From contig NZ_JAAQOM010000024.1 of assembly GCF_011682055.1 (NCBI RefSeq), forward strand, positions 28,468 through 92,467: 64,000 nucleotides of DNA, read 5' to 3'. Positions 54,569-63,189 of the stretch are shown piece after piece; the stretch's first letter is position 1, and every line of letters begins with the position of its first letter. The translations under genes were made by a program, and so were the position numbers. A model generated the notes under the pieces. The model worked only from the letters and a program-made list of their open reading frames with translations. It was not told the origin of the DNA and did not search any database. This stretch comes from Telluria antibiotica (GTDB taxonomy: Bacteria; Pseudomonadota; Gammaproteobacteria; Burkholderiales; Burkholderiaceae_D).

Positions 54569-55150
54569 ATGGCAGCGAAGAAGATCCTGTTGTTGACCGG
54601 CGATTTTGCGGAAGATTACGAGACCATGGTGCCGTTCCAGACGCTGCAGGCGGTGGGCCACACCGTGCATGCCGTTTGCCCCGGCAAGAAGAAGGGCGAC
54701 AAGGTCAAGACCGCGATCCACGATTTCGAAGGCGACCAGACCTACACCGAAAAGCCCGGCCACCAGTTCGCGCTGAACGCCGATTTCGCCGAGGCGAACG
54801 CCGACGACTACGACGCCCTCGTCATCGCGGGCGGCCGCGCCCCGGAATACCTGCGTCTCGACCCGCAGGTCATCGCGCTCGTGCGCGGCTTCGCGCACGC
54901 CGACAAGCCCATCGCCGCCGTCTGCCACGGCGCCCAGGTGCTGGCGGCGGCCGACGTCATCCGCGGCAAGCGCGTGTCCGCGTATCCCGCGTGCGCGCCG
55001 GAAGTCCGGCTGGCGGGCGGCGACTATGCAGACATCGCGGTCGACGCGGCCGTCACGGACGGCAACCTCGTCACCGCCCCGGCCTGGCCCGCGCATCCGC
55101 AGTGGATGGCGCAATTCCTCAAGCGGCTCGGGACGGAGATCGCGCTGTAA
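54569..55150 (+). CDS. DJ-1/PfpI family glyoxalase/protease-like protein
   Basis: A 193-residue cytoplasmic alpha/beta protein. The nucleophile elbow AAVCHGAQVLAAADVI (about 108-123) carries the conserved Cys-His-Gly; LVIAGGRAPEYLRLD precedes it and YETMVPFQTLQ holds a conserved Glu for the active-site pair. Close to the PfpI/YhbO group that acts on glyoxal, methylglyoxal or damaged proteins. AAGGAG precedes the ATG at 54569. It stands alone between the c-di-GMP operon and a convergent peptidase. Confidence 0.9.
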   Translation: MAAKKILLLTGDFAEDYETMVPFQTLQAVGHTVHAVCPGKKKGDKVKTAIHDFEGDQTYTEKPGHQFALNADFAEANADDYDALVIAGGRAPEYLRLDPQVIALVRGFAHADKPIAAVCHGAQVLAAADVIRGKRVSAYPACAPEVRLAGGDYADIAVDAAVTDGNLVTAPAWPAHPQWMAQFLKRLGTEIAL

Positions 55151-55171
55151 CGAAGCCGCCCGCGGCGGCGC

Positions 55172-57169
55172 TCAGTCCGCCGCGTGCGCCAGGTTCTTGT
55201 CGAGGAAGGCGTCGACGCGCTTCCAGAAGTCGATGCTGTCCTCCTCCCGGCGCCAGCCGTGGCCCTCTTCGGGATACACGACGTATTCGACGTTGGCATT
55301 CGTTTTCCTGACGGCGTCATGCATCTTGGTCGCGTGCACGACAGGCACGCGGCGGTCGTGGGCGCCGTGGGCCATCAGTAGCGGCCGGCGGATGCGGGTG
55401 GCCTGCGCCAGCGGCGACACGTCGTCGAACGCGGACGGATCCTTGAGCGGGTCACCGATCAGCGTCTTCATGTCGTACCGGAGCGCATCCTGGGACGCGT
55501 CGCTCTCGACGTCCGTGAACATCAGCTTGATGTCCGACACGCCCGCCCACTCGACACCGGCGCGGAAGACGTCCGGATTGCGCGCAAGGCCCATCAGCGT
55601 CGCGTAGCCGCCATAGCTGGCGCCCATGATGCCGATACGCTTGGGATCGGCCCACCCCTGCTTGACGGCCCAGGCCGCGGCGTCGGCGAGGTCGTCCTGC
55701 ATCGTCCGGCCCCACTGCTGCCAGCCGGCGCGGAAGTGCGCGCTGCCGAACCCCGTGCTGCCGCGGAATTCCGGCTGCAGCACGACGTAGCCGCGCGACG
55801 CCAGGAACTGCGCCTCGGCGTCCCACTCCCACGATCCGCCCCGCACGTACGGGCCGCCGTGCACGAGCACGATGGCGGGACGCGGTCCGGCGGCCTTGTC
55901 CGGCGGCATGGTCACGTAGACAGGAATCTGCAGGCCGTCGCGCGCCGCATAGTGCAGGAAGTCGCGCTTGCCCATCTGCTTGCGGTCGATGGCCTGGTGG
56001 GTGCTGCCCAGCCCGATGATATGGCCATCCGCAGGTGTGTACAGGTAATAGGCAGGCGGCAGGCGGTCGGACTTGGACGTGACGACGACGGCGGCCGGCT
56101 CGCGGCAGTCCCGTGGGCACGTGACGCGGTTGCCGGCGCCCGGCAACAGGGCGTCGACCTTCTTCTGGATCGCCTGCATGGCCGGGTCGATCCAGGCCGT
56201 GGAAGCGGCATCGGACACGAAATGCACGCCGAGGATTTTCTTGTTGGCTAAATCCTGCTCGACACTGCCCGTGAAATCGAAGCCGTCGATGTCGACGAAC
56301 GGCTCCTTGTCGAGGGTCTTCTTGTCCAGGTCGAAGGTGAACAGGGCCGTCCGTCCCTTGTAGCCGGCGCGCACGTACAGTGTGTTCCGGTTGTCGAACA
56401 TCAGCGGATCGAAGATCTCGTCCTGGAGGCAATCGCGGTTACTGATCTCGCTCCACGGCCCCTGCTGGCCCTTCCGGTAATAGACGATGCACCGCCCTTT
56501 GCCCCGCGTGACGGCCACGCGCGGCTGGTCGGCCGCGTCGAACAGCCAATCCCGGACGAGCTCCGGCTGCGGTCCCGTGAGCATGTCGGTCAGCACGCGC
56601 GTGCGCGTGTTGAGGCGGAACGGATGGATCGCCTGCGGTTGCTGGTCGATGTTGTTCCAGCTGAGCTTGCCGACGATGATGTCGTCCGAACCGTCGTGCG
56701 TCACGTCCATGAACATATAGTCGGCCGTCAGCACCCGGTCCTTGATGAACGAACCCGTCGTTTCCTGTTTATGGTCCCAGTGGCCGGAGATCAGGTGCGT
56801 CAGGTTGGCACCGTCGCGGTCGACGGCGATCTGGTCGTCGTTGCCTTCGAACTCGATTTGCGTGTTCTTCAACGTCAACGTGAGCCGTTGATCGTTGATC
56901 CATTCGATATGCCGCAGGCGCAGGCTGTCGAACCTGGCGACAACGGTGACCTTCTCCAGGTTCGCCGTCTCCCGAACAACGAGTGCCTGCTTGCTGTCAC
57001 TCAAACGGTTCAGCAGTGCGACATAGCGCCCGCTGGGCGACAGCGTCACGAAACTGACGTCGGGATGGGCGAAGAAACTCTCGACGGGAGGACGGTCAGC
57101 GGCATGCGCGCACGTGTGTACGGCAAGCAGTGCCACGGCCGTGAACATGGACAACAGGTGACGGTTCAT
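55172..57169 (-). CDS. S9 family prolyl oligopeptidase-type peptidase
   Basis: A 665-residue exported serine peptidase. The signal peptide is residues 1-26 (MNRHLLSMFTAVALL...CAHA). A beta-propeller runs about 30-390, followed by an alpha/beta-hydrolase domain. Active-site Ser about 518 in MGASYGGYATLMG, Asp about 604 in AHGAHDRRVP, His about 637 in YPEEGHGW. GPRPAIVLVHGGPYVRGGSW is the oxyanion region. Typical of dipeptidyl/acylaminoacyl peptidases that trim short peptides in the periplasm. The ATG at 57169 heads the signal peptide. It converges on the DJ-1 gene with a 21-bp gap. Confidence 0.9.
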   Translation of the reverse strand: MNRHLLSMFTAVALLAVHTCAHAADRPPVESFFAHPDVSFVTLSPSGRYVALLNRLSDSKQALVVRETANLEKVTVVARFDSLRLRHIEWINDQRLTLTLKNTQIEFEGNDDQIAVDRDGANLTHLISGHWDHKQETTGSFIKDRVLTADYMFMDVTHDGSDDIIVGKLSWNNIDQQPQAIHPFRLNTRTRVLTDMLTGPQPELVRDWLFDAADQPRVAVTRGKGRCIVYYRKGQQGPWSEISNRDCLQDEIFDPLMFDNRNTLYVRAGYKGRTALFTFDLDKKTLDKEPFVDIDGFDFTGSVEQDLANKKILGVHFVSDAASTAWIDPAMQAIQKKVDALLPGAGNRVTCPRDCREPAAVVVTSKSDRLPPAYYLYTPADGHIIGLGSTHQAIDRKQMGKRDFLHYAARDGLQIPVYVTMPPDKAAGPRPAIVLVHGGPYVRGGSWEWDAEAQFLASRGYVVLQPEFRGSTGFGSAHFRAGWQQWGRTMQDDLADAAAWAVKQGWADPKRIGIMGASYGGYATLMGLARNPDVFRAGVEWAGVSDIKLMFTDVESDASQDALRYDMKTLIGDPLKDPSAFDDVSPLAQATRIRRPLLMAHGAHDRRVPVVHATKMHDAVRKTNANVEYVVYPEEGHGWRREEDSIDFWKRVDAFLDKNLAHAAD

Positions 57170-57261
57170 CAGAAGAATTATCGGTTTGATAATTCTATAT
57201 GGTTGCTCCGCCAACAACTTTTGTCAATAGGAAATTTCTGATCCTGCGCGCGACGTGGCCA

Positions 57262-58617
57262 TCAAGCCGCAGTGGCAGCCACGGTCAGCTCGCCCGGGAT
57301 ATGGGCGCACACGCGGTCGCGGCCGCTCCGCTTGGCGCGATACAGTTCCTCGTCGGCATTCTTGATGACGACGCCGACTTCGTCGTATTCATGATGCTGG
57401 GCGACGCCGAACGAGGCCGTCACGCGCAACCCTGCGGGCCACGTGTGGTGGTGCAGCGCGTGGCGCAGGTTCTCCGCCAGGATCTTCCCCTGGTACACAT
57501 TGGTCATCGGGCAGACGATCAGGAATTCCTCGCCGCCCCAGCGCACGAGCCGGTCGGACGAGCGGATGCCGGATGCGATGACGTTGGCGAATTTGCGGAG
57601 CACGTCGTCGCCCACGTCATGGCCATGCGTGTCGTTGATGGACTTGAAATGGTCGATGTCGATGAAGATCACGGCCATCGGATCGGCCAGCAGGCTCGAT
57701 GTGCTCATCAGCGCCGCGCGCAAGCCTTGCCGGTTCAGCACGCCGGTGAGCGGATCGATATACGCCTGCCCCGCCAGGTCGCGCGCTTCGAGTTCCAGCG
57801 CCTTGTTGACGGTACTGAGCAGTTCGATGGCCGCCTCGCTGTCCTTGAGCTGTCCGCGCAGCGAGAGCGTGAGTACGGCCAGCCAGCCGACGGCGCACGC
57901 GACCCACGCGCCCACCAGCCACAGCAGCAGGGTATCCCGGCTGATCAACTTGCCGTGCAGGCGCAGGCTGTGCACGGTCAGGATACGCTCGCCTTCGCCG
58001 CCGCCGAAATTGGACAGCAGATCGAGGTACACGATGTTGTCGAGGTTGACGATGGAATGTTCGATCGGCGGTTTCGCCATCTCCTTCCACCATTGCGCCA
58101 CGACGAACCAGTTCATCGGGATCACCATGTGGCCGTTGGACGGCAGGTCGAGCGATTCGACTTGTTCGACCTTGTACGATTGCCACGTGTCGAACCGGGT
58201 GTACCCCTCCTCCACCTCGGACACGACGACACCGAATTTCATTGGGCGCGGCCCGGCATACGTCGCATCCACGATCATGTAATCGAAGCGCGACATATCG
58301 ATGCCCTTGGCGCCCTTCAGGAAATCGAAACTCAGCTTGCAGTGGGGCCAGTCGATCTTCTTGTCGAGGCGGCAATGCATGACGAGATCCTGCCCCTTGC
58401 GCTCGACCCATCCCTGCGAAGCGCCGCCTTCGGCCCGGTCGTCCGTGACTTTCACGGGAAAATGACCAGCGCCCAACTCGAGCACTTCCTCCATGCCAAC
58501 GTGTTGCCAGACGAGCAACGCGATCGTCAACAGCAGCAGGCCGCCAAACACATAGCGGGCGTGCCCCAGAAGACGGGCCACAGGCTGGAGCGAGGATGCA
58601 GCAGAAGAGGCCGACAT
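57262..58617 (-). CDS. Membrane GGDEF diguanylate cyclase
   Basis: A 451-residue enzyme. TM1 is about 18-38 and TM2 about 225-246 (LLLWLVGAWVACAVGWLAVL). Between them is a periplasmic beta-rich sensor (about 45-220) that I cannot place in a named family. The GGDEF domain is about 288-440, with YIDPLTGVLNRQGL, FIDIDHFKSINDTHGHDVGDD and active-site WGGEEF. An RxxD I-site is not apparent before GGEEF (RSSDRLVRW contains R-S-S-D, five residues before GGEEF, which would qualify). There is no EAL domain. Monocistronic; synthesises c-di-GMP at the inner membrane. Confidence 0.9.
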   Translation of the reverse strand: MSASSAASSLQPVARLLGHARYVFGGLLLLTIALLVWQHVGMEEVLELGAGHFPVKVTDDRAEGGASQGWVERKGQDLVMHCRLDKKIDWPHCKLSFDFLKGAKGIDMSRFDYMIVDATYAGPRPMKFGVVVSEVEEGYTRFDTWQSYKVEQVESLDLPSNGHMVIPMNWFVVAQWWKEMAKPPIEHSIVNLDNIVYLDLLSNFGGGEGERILTVHSLRLHGKLISRDTLLLWLVGAWVACAVGWLAVLTLSLRGQLKDSEAAIELLSTVNKALELEARDLAGQAYIDPLTGVLNRQGLRAALMSTSSLLADPMAVIFIDIDHFKSINDTHGHDVGDDVLRKFANVIASGIRSSDRLVRWGGEEFLIVCPMTNVYQGKILAENLRHALHHHTWPAGLRVTASFGVAQHHEYDEVGVVIKNADEELYRAKRSGRDRVCAHIPGELTVAATAA

Positions 58618-58801
58618 GATTGGTTAACGTAAATATTCATTGCGATATATCAAGATACCTTACCGTTTCGGTGCGTGCAATACGACAGCGACCGTTTGTT
58701 TCTGTTTTGTTGCCTTTTAGTAGGGCAGACCTGCTACGGAACGGTGCATTCATTAACAACCGCGTAACCTGTACGTTTCGACCACGCGGGGAAGCGGAGT
58801 C

Positions 58802-59145
58802 ATGCAAAATGAGCCATTCGACGTCGACATCGCGCTCGACCGCATCGAGGAAGCCGTCCGTTCGTGGCCCAAGGCAGCCTTATTCCAATTGTCGGACGAA
58901 GGATATATGTCGACGTTCGAGCAGCTGCTGGCCTGCATCATCTCGATCCGCACGTATGACGAGGTGACGCTGCCCGTGTCGCGCAGGCTGTTCGCGCGCG
59001 CCCGTACGCCGGCGGCCAGCTGACCTGGGTGCCGTTCGGGAAGCACATCTGTACGGGGACCCGGCCGCGGTGTTCGACGTGTCCTGTGCTGGTCATGTGT
59101 GCGCAGATCGGCGTGACGGATCATCGCTGCGTTCGAAGTCCATGA
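58802..59145 (+). pseudogene. Endonuclease III (nth-like) with internal deletion and frameshift
   Basis: The first 73 codons (58802-59023) match the N-terminus of an endonuclease III-like glycosylase (EEAVRSWPKAALF, FEQLLACIISIRTYDEVTLP) and end in TGA. The next frame, from about 59011 on, reads QLTWVPFGKHICTGTRPRCS then TCPVLVMCAQIGVTDHR: the family C-terminus with its 4Fe-4S set C-x6-C-x2-C-x5-C. The helix-hairpin-helix and the catalytic Lys/Asp region between them, roughly 120 residues, is missing. The gene is therefore dead as read. Its tail overlaps the end of the opposite-strand DUF1579-like gene. GGAG precedes the ATG. Confidence 0.8.
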
Positions 59146-59614
59146 TCCAGTTCGTTTCCCATGTCGCACCGCCGTCCGCGGAAAACGCCTGCTGCCAACG
59201 GGCGCTCGCGGCGGTGATGTCCGTCCAGAGGAAGCGCACGCGGATCGGCTTGCCGTCCAGGGTGTCGTCGGCGAAAAAGGTACCGGAACCGCCCGCGAAG
59301 GCGCCGACGACCGCGGTGCCGAGGTCGTGGGGATGGCGGCTGTCGAGCCACCAGATGGACCAGCGCCGCGTGGACGGATCGTAGGCGCGGATCGAGGACG
59401 CACGATACGTCCCGGACGGCAGCGCCAGCACGTTGTCGTCGACGTTCGCCTGGCCGTCCAGGATCGGTCGCATGGTACATGTCCCGTCAAACACATCCCA
59501 CTCGTCGCATCCGGCAAGCCGTTCCTTCAGGCGCCGATGGTGGACGACCCAGTGGCCGACGAGGAAATCGAAATCGGATCGGCCGTCATGGTGGTCATGG
59601 TTGTATGCGTTCAT
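59093..59614 (-). CDS. DUF1579-like hypothetical protein
   Basis: A 173-residue cytoplasmic protein with no signal peptide. FDFLVGHWVVHHRRLKERL and the RPILDGQANVDDNVL, SSIRAYDPSTRRWSIWWLD and WNWIMDF-type closing strand match the lipocalin-like DUF1579 layout. The function is unknown; such proteins often lie near oxidoreductases or small-molecule enzymes. GAGGAT precedes the ATG at 59614. It follows the NIPSNAP gene by 10 bp. The last residues (RSDDPSRRSAHT) run over the endonuclease III pseudogene and may be unnaturally extended. Confidence 0.75.
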   Translation of the reverse strand: MNAYNHDHHDGRSDFDFLVGHWVVHHRRLKERLAGCDEWDVFDGTCTMRPILDGQANVDDNVLALPSGTYRASSIRAYDPSTRRWSIWWLDSRHPHDLGTAVVGAFAGGSGTFFADDTLDGKPIRVRFLWTDITAASARWQQAFSADGGATWETNWIMDFERSDDPSRRSAHT

Positions 59615-59624
59615 GGCGGGATCC

Positions 59625-60347
59625 TCATGCGTGGATGGCCGAGCGGGCGGTCTGGGCAAGCCGCATGGCGTGCGGCGTTTTCGCCAGCCACGGCGATAAC
59701 GCCGGCGCCGCGTCGCGCTGCCAACTGCCGCCGGCCACGAACGCGTCGTGGCTCGCCTGGTCCTCGAACACCGCCACCCCGACGAGGACGTGTTCGCCTT
59801 CCCGCACGGGCAGCCTGGGGAAATTGTTCGGACTGTGTTCGGTGACATACCAGCCTTGTGCCAGCGCTTGTGCGCGCCGGAGTGTAGGCGCCATATGCTC
59901 GCGACAGAAGTCGAGCAGTGCCGGGCCGGCTGCCTCGCGGAGGCTGAACACGGTGACGTCGACGAGCCCCTTGGGCGCCGCCCTTCTCCCGGGACCGACC
60001 GCGAGGCCGGCGCCGTGCCACGCCGGCCGCAGCAGCAGGACATCGTCGGAGTCGACCATCGTCGCGTTCGCCGCATCGCGGTGGGCCGCCCATATCGAGC
60101 CGCCATAAAACCCCCGCAGGCCATGCGCGCGCGACGCCATGTCGGCAAAGCCGCGCAGCCAGACGAAGCGATCGGGATCGTCCAGATCGCGGAACTGTCC
60201 CATCACGCGCATGCCCTCCCTTTCCTGCGATTCGATGAACTCGCGGTCGAACAGTTCGACCAGCACGTCGCGTTGCCGCGGATGCAGCGTGTACTGGCGC
60301 AGCTCGACGACCTGCGGATCGTTCGGTGGCGGATATTCATAAGTCAT
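59625..60347 (-). CDS. NIPSNAP family protein
   Basis: A 240-residue protein made of two ferredoxin-like (dimeric alpha/beta-barrel) repeats. VVELRQYTLHPRQRDVLVELFDREFIESQE opens the first, LVDVTVFSLRE the second. A NIPSNAP domain is clear; roles of bacterial members are mostly unknown. GAGGAGAG precedes the ATG at 60347. It is divergent from the YafY-type regulator across 81 bp, so it is the likely regulated operon with the DUF1579-like gene. Confidence 0.85.
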   Translation of the reverse strand: MTYEYPPPNDPQVVELRQYTLHPRQRDVLVELFDREFIESQEREGMRVMGQFRDLDDPDRFVWLRGFADMASRAHGLRGFYGGSIWAAHRDAANATMVDSDDVLLLRPAWHGAGLAVGPGRRAAPKGLVDVTVFSLREAAGPALLDFCREHMAPTLRRAQALAQGWYVTEHSPNNFPRLPVREGEHVLVGVAVFEDQASHDAFVAGGSWQRDAAPALSPWLAKTPHAMRLAQTARSAIHA

Positions 60348-60428
60348 GACGCTCTCCTCGTTAAGTTCGGGGTCATCACAGTATCGAATACAATATCTGC
60401 CATCTGATGTCATATATTCCGCCCGACC
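60348..60428. promoter_or_regulatory. Divergent control region with a small inverted repeat
   Basis: The 81 bp between the NIPSNAP and regulator genes contain GTAT-CGA-ATAC (60381-60391) and AT-rich sequence (CAATAT, CATATATTCC). WYL regulators often bind such spacers between themselves and their target; the exact site is a guess. Confidence 0.35.
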
Positions 60429-61394
60429 ATGCGTGCCAGCCGGCTGCTCTCCATTCAGATGATGCTCGAGACGCGCGGCCCGATGAGCGCCACCGAGCTG
60501 GCCGATGCGCTGGAGATTTCGGTCCGCACGCTGCACCGCGACATCGACCAGCTCACCGCGGCGGGCGTGCCGATCTACGCGGAACGCGGCCGCACGGGCG
60601 GATTCCGCCTGCTCGACGGCTGGAACACGCGCCTGACCGGCCTGACACCCGCGGAAGCGCAAGTCGTGTTCCTCAGCGGCCTGGCCGGCCCCGCAGCCGA
60701 CCTCGGCCTCGACAAGCCGCTGCAGGGCGCACGGCTCAAGCTGCTCACGTCATTGCCGGCCGCATCGCGTGCGGAAGCGCAGAAGATGCAGTCGCGCTTC
60801 CATCTCGACCCCGTCGACTGGTACCGCGAGGCGGATGCGGTGCCGCACCTGGCGACCGTCGCCGACGCCGTCTGGTCGGAACGGCAACTGAGCATGTCGT
60901 ATGAAAGCTGGCGCGATGAAGTCGAGCGGGTCGTGCATCCGCTGGGTCTCGTGCTGAAGGCTGGGGCCTGGTATCTCGTTGCGGCATCGGATGGCAAGCC
61001 GCGCACGTATCGGGTCTCGAACATCAAACGCGCCGCAATGCTGGAGTCGCGCGCGCGGCGGCCGGCGCGGTTTGATCTGGCGCGGTATTGGGCGGAGTCC
61101 GTCGCGCGGTTCGAGTCGGAGCTTTATACGGATTATGCGGATGTGCTGGCCACCCCAAGCGGGCTCAAGCAGTTGCGGTACCTGAATGCGGCGGTGGCGC
61201 GGGCCGTGGCGGAGGCGCGGCCTTCGCGGCGCAAGGATGGGCGAGTGGCGGTGCGGGTTCCCATCGAGTCGGTCGAGCATGGCGCCGGGCAGTTGTTGCG
61301 GCTGGCGCCGGAGGTGGAGGTGACGGGGCCGGGGAGACTTAAGAGAGCGATAGTCTCCCGGCTTCAACACGTATCGATATTGTACGGTTGCTGA
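60429..61394 (+). CDS. YafY-type HTH transcriptional regulator with WYL domain
   Basis: A 321-residue DNA-binding regulator. The DeoR-like winged helix is at the N-terminus (RLLSIQMMLETRGPMSATEL, SVRTLHRDIDQLTAAGVPIY). The WYL domain lies around 140-230 (SYESWRDEVERVVHPLGLVL, GAWYLVAASDGKPRTYRVSN) and may bind a ligand or nucleic acid. A C-terminal WCX segment ends the protein. Probably controls the divergent NIPSNAP/DUF1579-like operon and itself. The 3' half is less GC-biased in codon choice than other genes, an early sign of the composition change that follows. Confidence 0.9.
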   Translation: MRASRLLSIQMMLETRGPMSATELADALEISVRTLHRDIDQLTAAGVPIYAERGRTGGFRLLDGWNTRLTGLTPAEAQVVFLSGLAGPAADLGLDKPLQGARLKLLTSLPAASRAEAQKMQSRFHLDPVDWYREADAVPHLATVADAVWSERQLSMSYESWRDEVERVVHPLGLVLKAGAWYLVAASDGKPRTYRVSNIKRAAMLESRARRPARFDLARYWAESVARFESELYTDYADVLATPSGLKQLRYLNAAVARAVAEARPSRRKDGRVAVRVPIESVEHGAGQLLRLAPEVEVTGPGRLKRAIVSRLQHVSILYGC

Positions 61395-61449
61395 CCAGCT
61401 TGAGCAAAACGAGCCGAGTAATTTCAACGCCGTTTGGCCCAACAGACGT

Positions 61450-62262
61450 TCAGCGTAAAGACACTACTGCAGGGTCATCAATGACGCAAAACATTTTGCC
61501 GTTACGGGAAACCTGCAACGTTCCAAGCACTAAAATATAACTGCCGGAAAAGTCCTCTTCCTCGTCCAAACGAAACCGCTCCATGATCTCTTGCTTATGC
61601 TCTAGCGGCAAACAAAAACTCATCTCAGCGCGACCGCCGCTGTTCAACCACAGAACTCCGTCGGTGCCATCCCGCGCATCTGTTAGCTGTCCCCAATAAC
61701 CTCTGAACTGCCCCGTATACTGAGGGGTTACGTTGCTCAAATGTACGAAGAAATCCCGGGCCAGAAGCTCAGGCTGATCATTGACCGCGATGAGTTGATC
61801 AGAGTAACGGAAATTAGGTGCGGTGACCAACATCCGAAGTAAGGTACTCAGGCGCCGATGCATCTGCGCTGCACGGGGTCCACCTTCACCAATATATCGG
61901 CCGCCGCGCGGGCGTCTCGGACCTCGTTCATTTTGGTCCAAGTGCACTTCGCCACCTTGCCCACCGAACGCTAGCTCAACAACAATTCTGTCACCGGGAT
62001 TAAAGGCTTCGTCCTGATCATCCCCGACACCGGGCAATCTGATCTCATTATCAGCCGCCGCCAGGACACAGCCGTCTTCATGTGGACGTGCTCCAAAGCA
62101 GGCGCCGCGTCCACTTCGCGAAGCCTTTCGGAAAAAAGCCGGGAAACCGCATGCTTCACAGACCAGGTGCCTCCGCTTCCGCTCTAACTGAAGAGCCGTG
62201 AGACTTGAAAATTCTACTGCAGTATATGTATGTCCGTCGTCGGTGCAAATTGCCGTGTCCAT
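61450..62262 (-). CDS. Hypothetical protein with N-terminal zinc-ribbon-like motif
   Basis: A 270-residue protein of unknown function, in AT-richer DNA. Cys35-x2-Cys38 (LVCEACGFPAFFRK), Cys55 (ACFGARPHEDGC), His61 and Cys65 suggest a zinc-binding N-terminus like that of CoiA-type and some restriction-associated proteins. The rest (about 75-270) is mixed alpha/beta with no membrane segment and no motif I recognise. The ATG at 62262 is preferred; a GTG at 62298 would add 12 residues and has no ribosome binding site either. Its codon use differs from the core genes, consistent with transfer. Confidence 0.65.
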   Translation of the reverse strand: MDTAICTDDGHTYTAVEFSSLTALQLERKRRHLVCEACGFPAFFRKASRSGRGACFGARPHEDGCVLAAADNEIRLPGVGDDQDEAFNPGDRIVVELAFGGQGGEVHLDQNERGPRRPRGGRYIGEGGPRAAQMHRRLSTLLRMLVTAPNFRYSDQLIAVNDQPELLARDFFVHLSNVTPQYTGQFRGYWGQLTDARDGTDGVLWLNSGGRAEMSFCLPLEHKQEIMERFRLDEEEDFSGSYILVLGTLQVSRNGKMFCVIDDPAVVSLR

Positions 62263-62298
62263 ATGTCCAATCCAAAGTTGGAGTAGCCGATTTTGCAC

Positions 62299-62678
62299 AA
62301 CAGAAACGAATATGTAAACACCTAAATATTGATCTAAATCAACATAACCGAATCTAGCATTTGCACGCTTGCAGTGCGTACTGACCGGTACTGCTCAATT
62401 AAAGAGTCGACCGCCAAAACTCTTTCAAACGCCAGGACCGTGGCGGAGCCGTGTCGAGGCGCCAATACATTGTCTACTGAATTATGCGCAGGACTGTTCG
62501 TGTTGGGAATCTCGTATTACACAAAAGGTAATCTCTAGGATTTGCTTTTCATTTTAGTTAACTTACTTGTTTCATCAGAATTCAGGTAATACTGAGTTAC
62601 GCTTGGATAACTTCAGGTAAGTCCGCCAACGCTGGGCCTGGCTGAGTTCGCAGGCGCTCCATAGAGGCAAGATAAAGC
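62299..62678. other. AT-rich stretch without a convincing gene
   Basis: 380 bp between the zinc-ribbon protein and the recombinase remnant. Composition is clearly lower in GC than the rest of the window. Short frames in it look random. On the minus strand a frame from about 62790 down to a stop at 62597 reads naturally (GYRWRVVDLGDPPDLDKLY, ending ALADLPEVIQA); it may be the tail of a truncated, inverted gene, but nothing identifies it. Confidence 0.4.
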
Positions 62679-63152
62679 TTGTCAAGGTCTGGGGGATCTC
62701 CAAGGTCGACAACGCGCCATCTATATCCTCTCGAGTTAAGAGCAGAACTTGGTTCCGCAACAGATAGTCGTCGTCTAGGACGACCTGTCTTTTTCGCGAA
62801 AACCAAATCCGGCAAAGTACGCTCTGTGCCCATACGAGAGGAATTAGAAAAAGCAATCTTTGATCATTTCGACGCACATGGAACGGGAGAAAGGGTATTT
62901 GGCTACGCATTCTCAGCATTCCGAGAAGGTCTCGACCGCGCAAAAATCACCTTGCCAGATGGGCAACTTACCCACTCATTACGACATTCTTTCGCAAGCC
63001 ACTTTATGATGCACGGTGGAAATATAATTGCGCTGCAGAGAATATTAGGACACGCAAGTCTGACAATGACTATGCGATACGCGCATTTAGCTCCAGAGCA
63101 CCTTCAAGAAGTAAAGAACTTAAATCCGATAGCTCTTCGTGAAACTGCATAA
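62679..63152 (+). pseudogene. Tyrosine recombinase/integrase, C-terminal remnant
   Basis: From about 62775 the frame encodes the C-terminal half of a phage-type integrase: FFAKTKSGKVRSVPIREELE, the His-x-x-Arg box LTHSLRHSFASHFM, ILGHASLTMTMRYAHLAPEH with the second His and the nucleophile Tyr. The N-terminal arm/core-binding domain and the first catalytic Arg are missing, and the first 32 codons (from a TTG) look unrelated. The remnant therefore cannot recombine alone. It supports an acquired origin for this end of the window. Confidence 0.75.
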
Positions 63153-63189
63153 AGTAAGAAAATTTATTTTTATTTTCTGACACACCTAA

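Noticed and set aside
62369..62557. 62-codon frame in the AT-rich gap
   Set aside because: No ribosome binding site, homology or conserved context.
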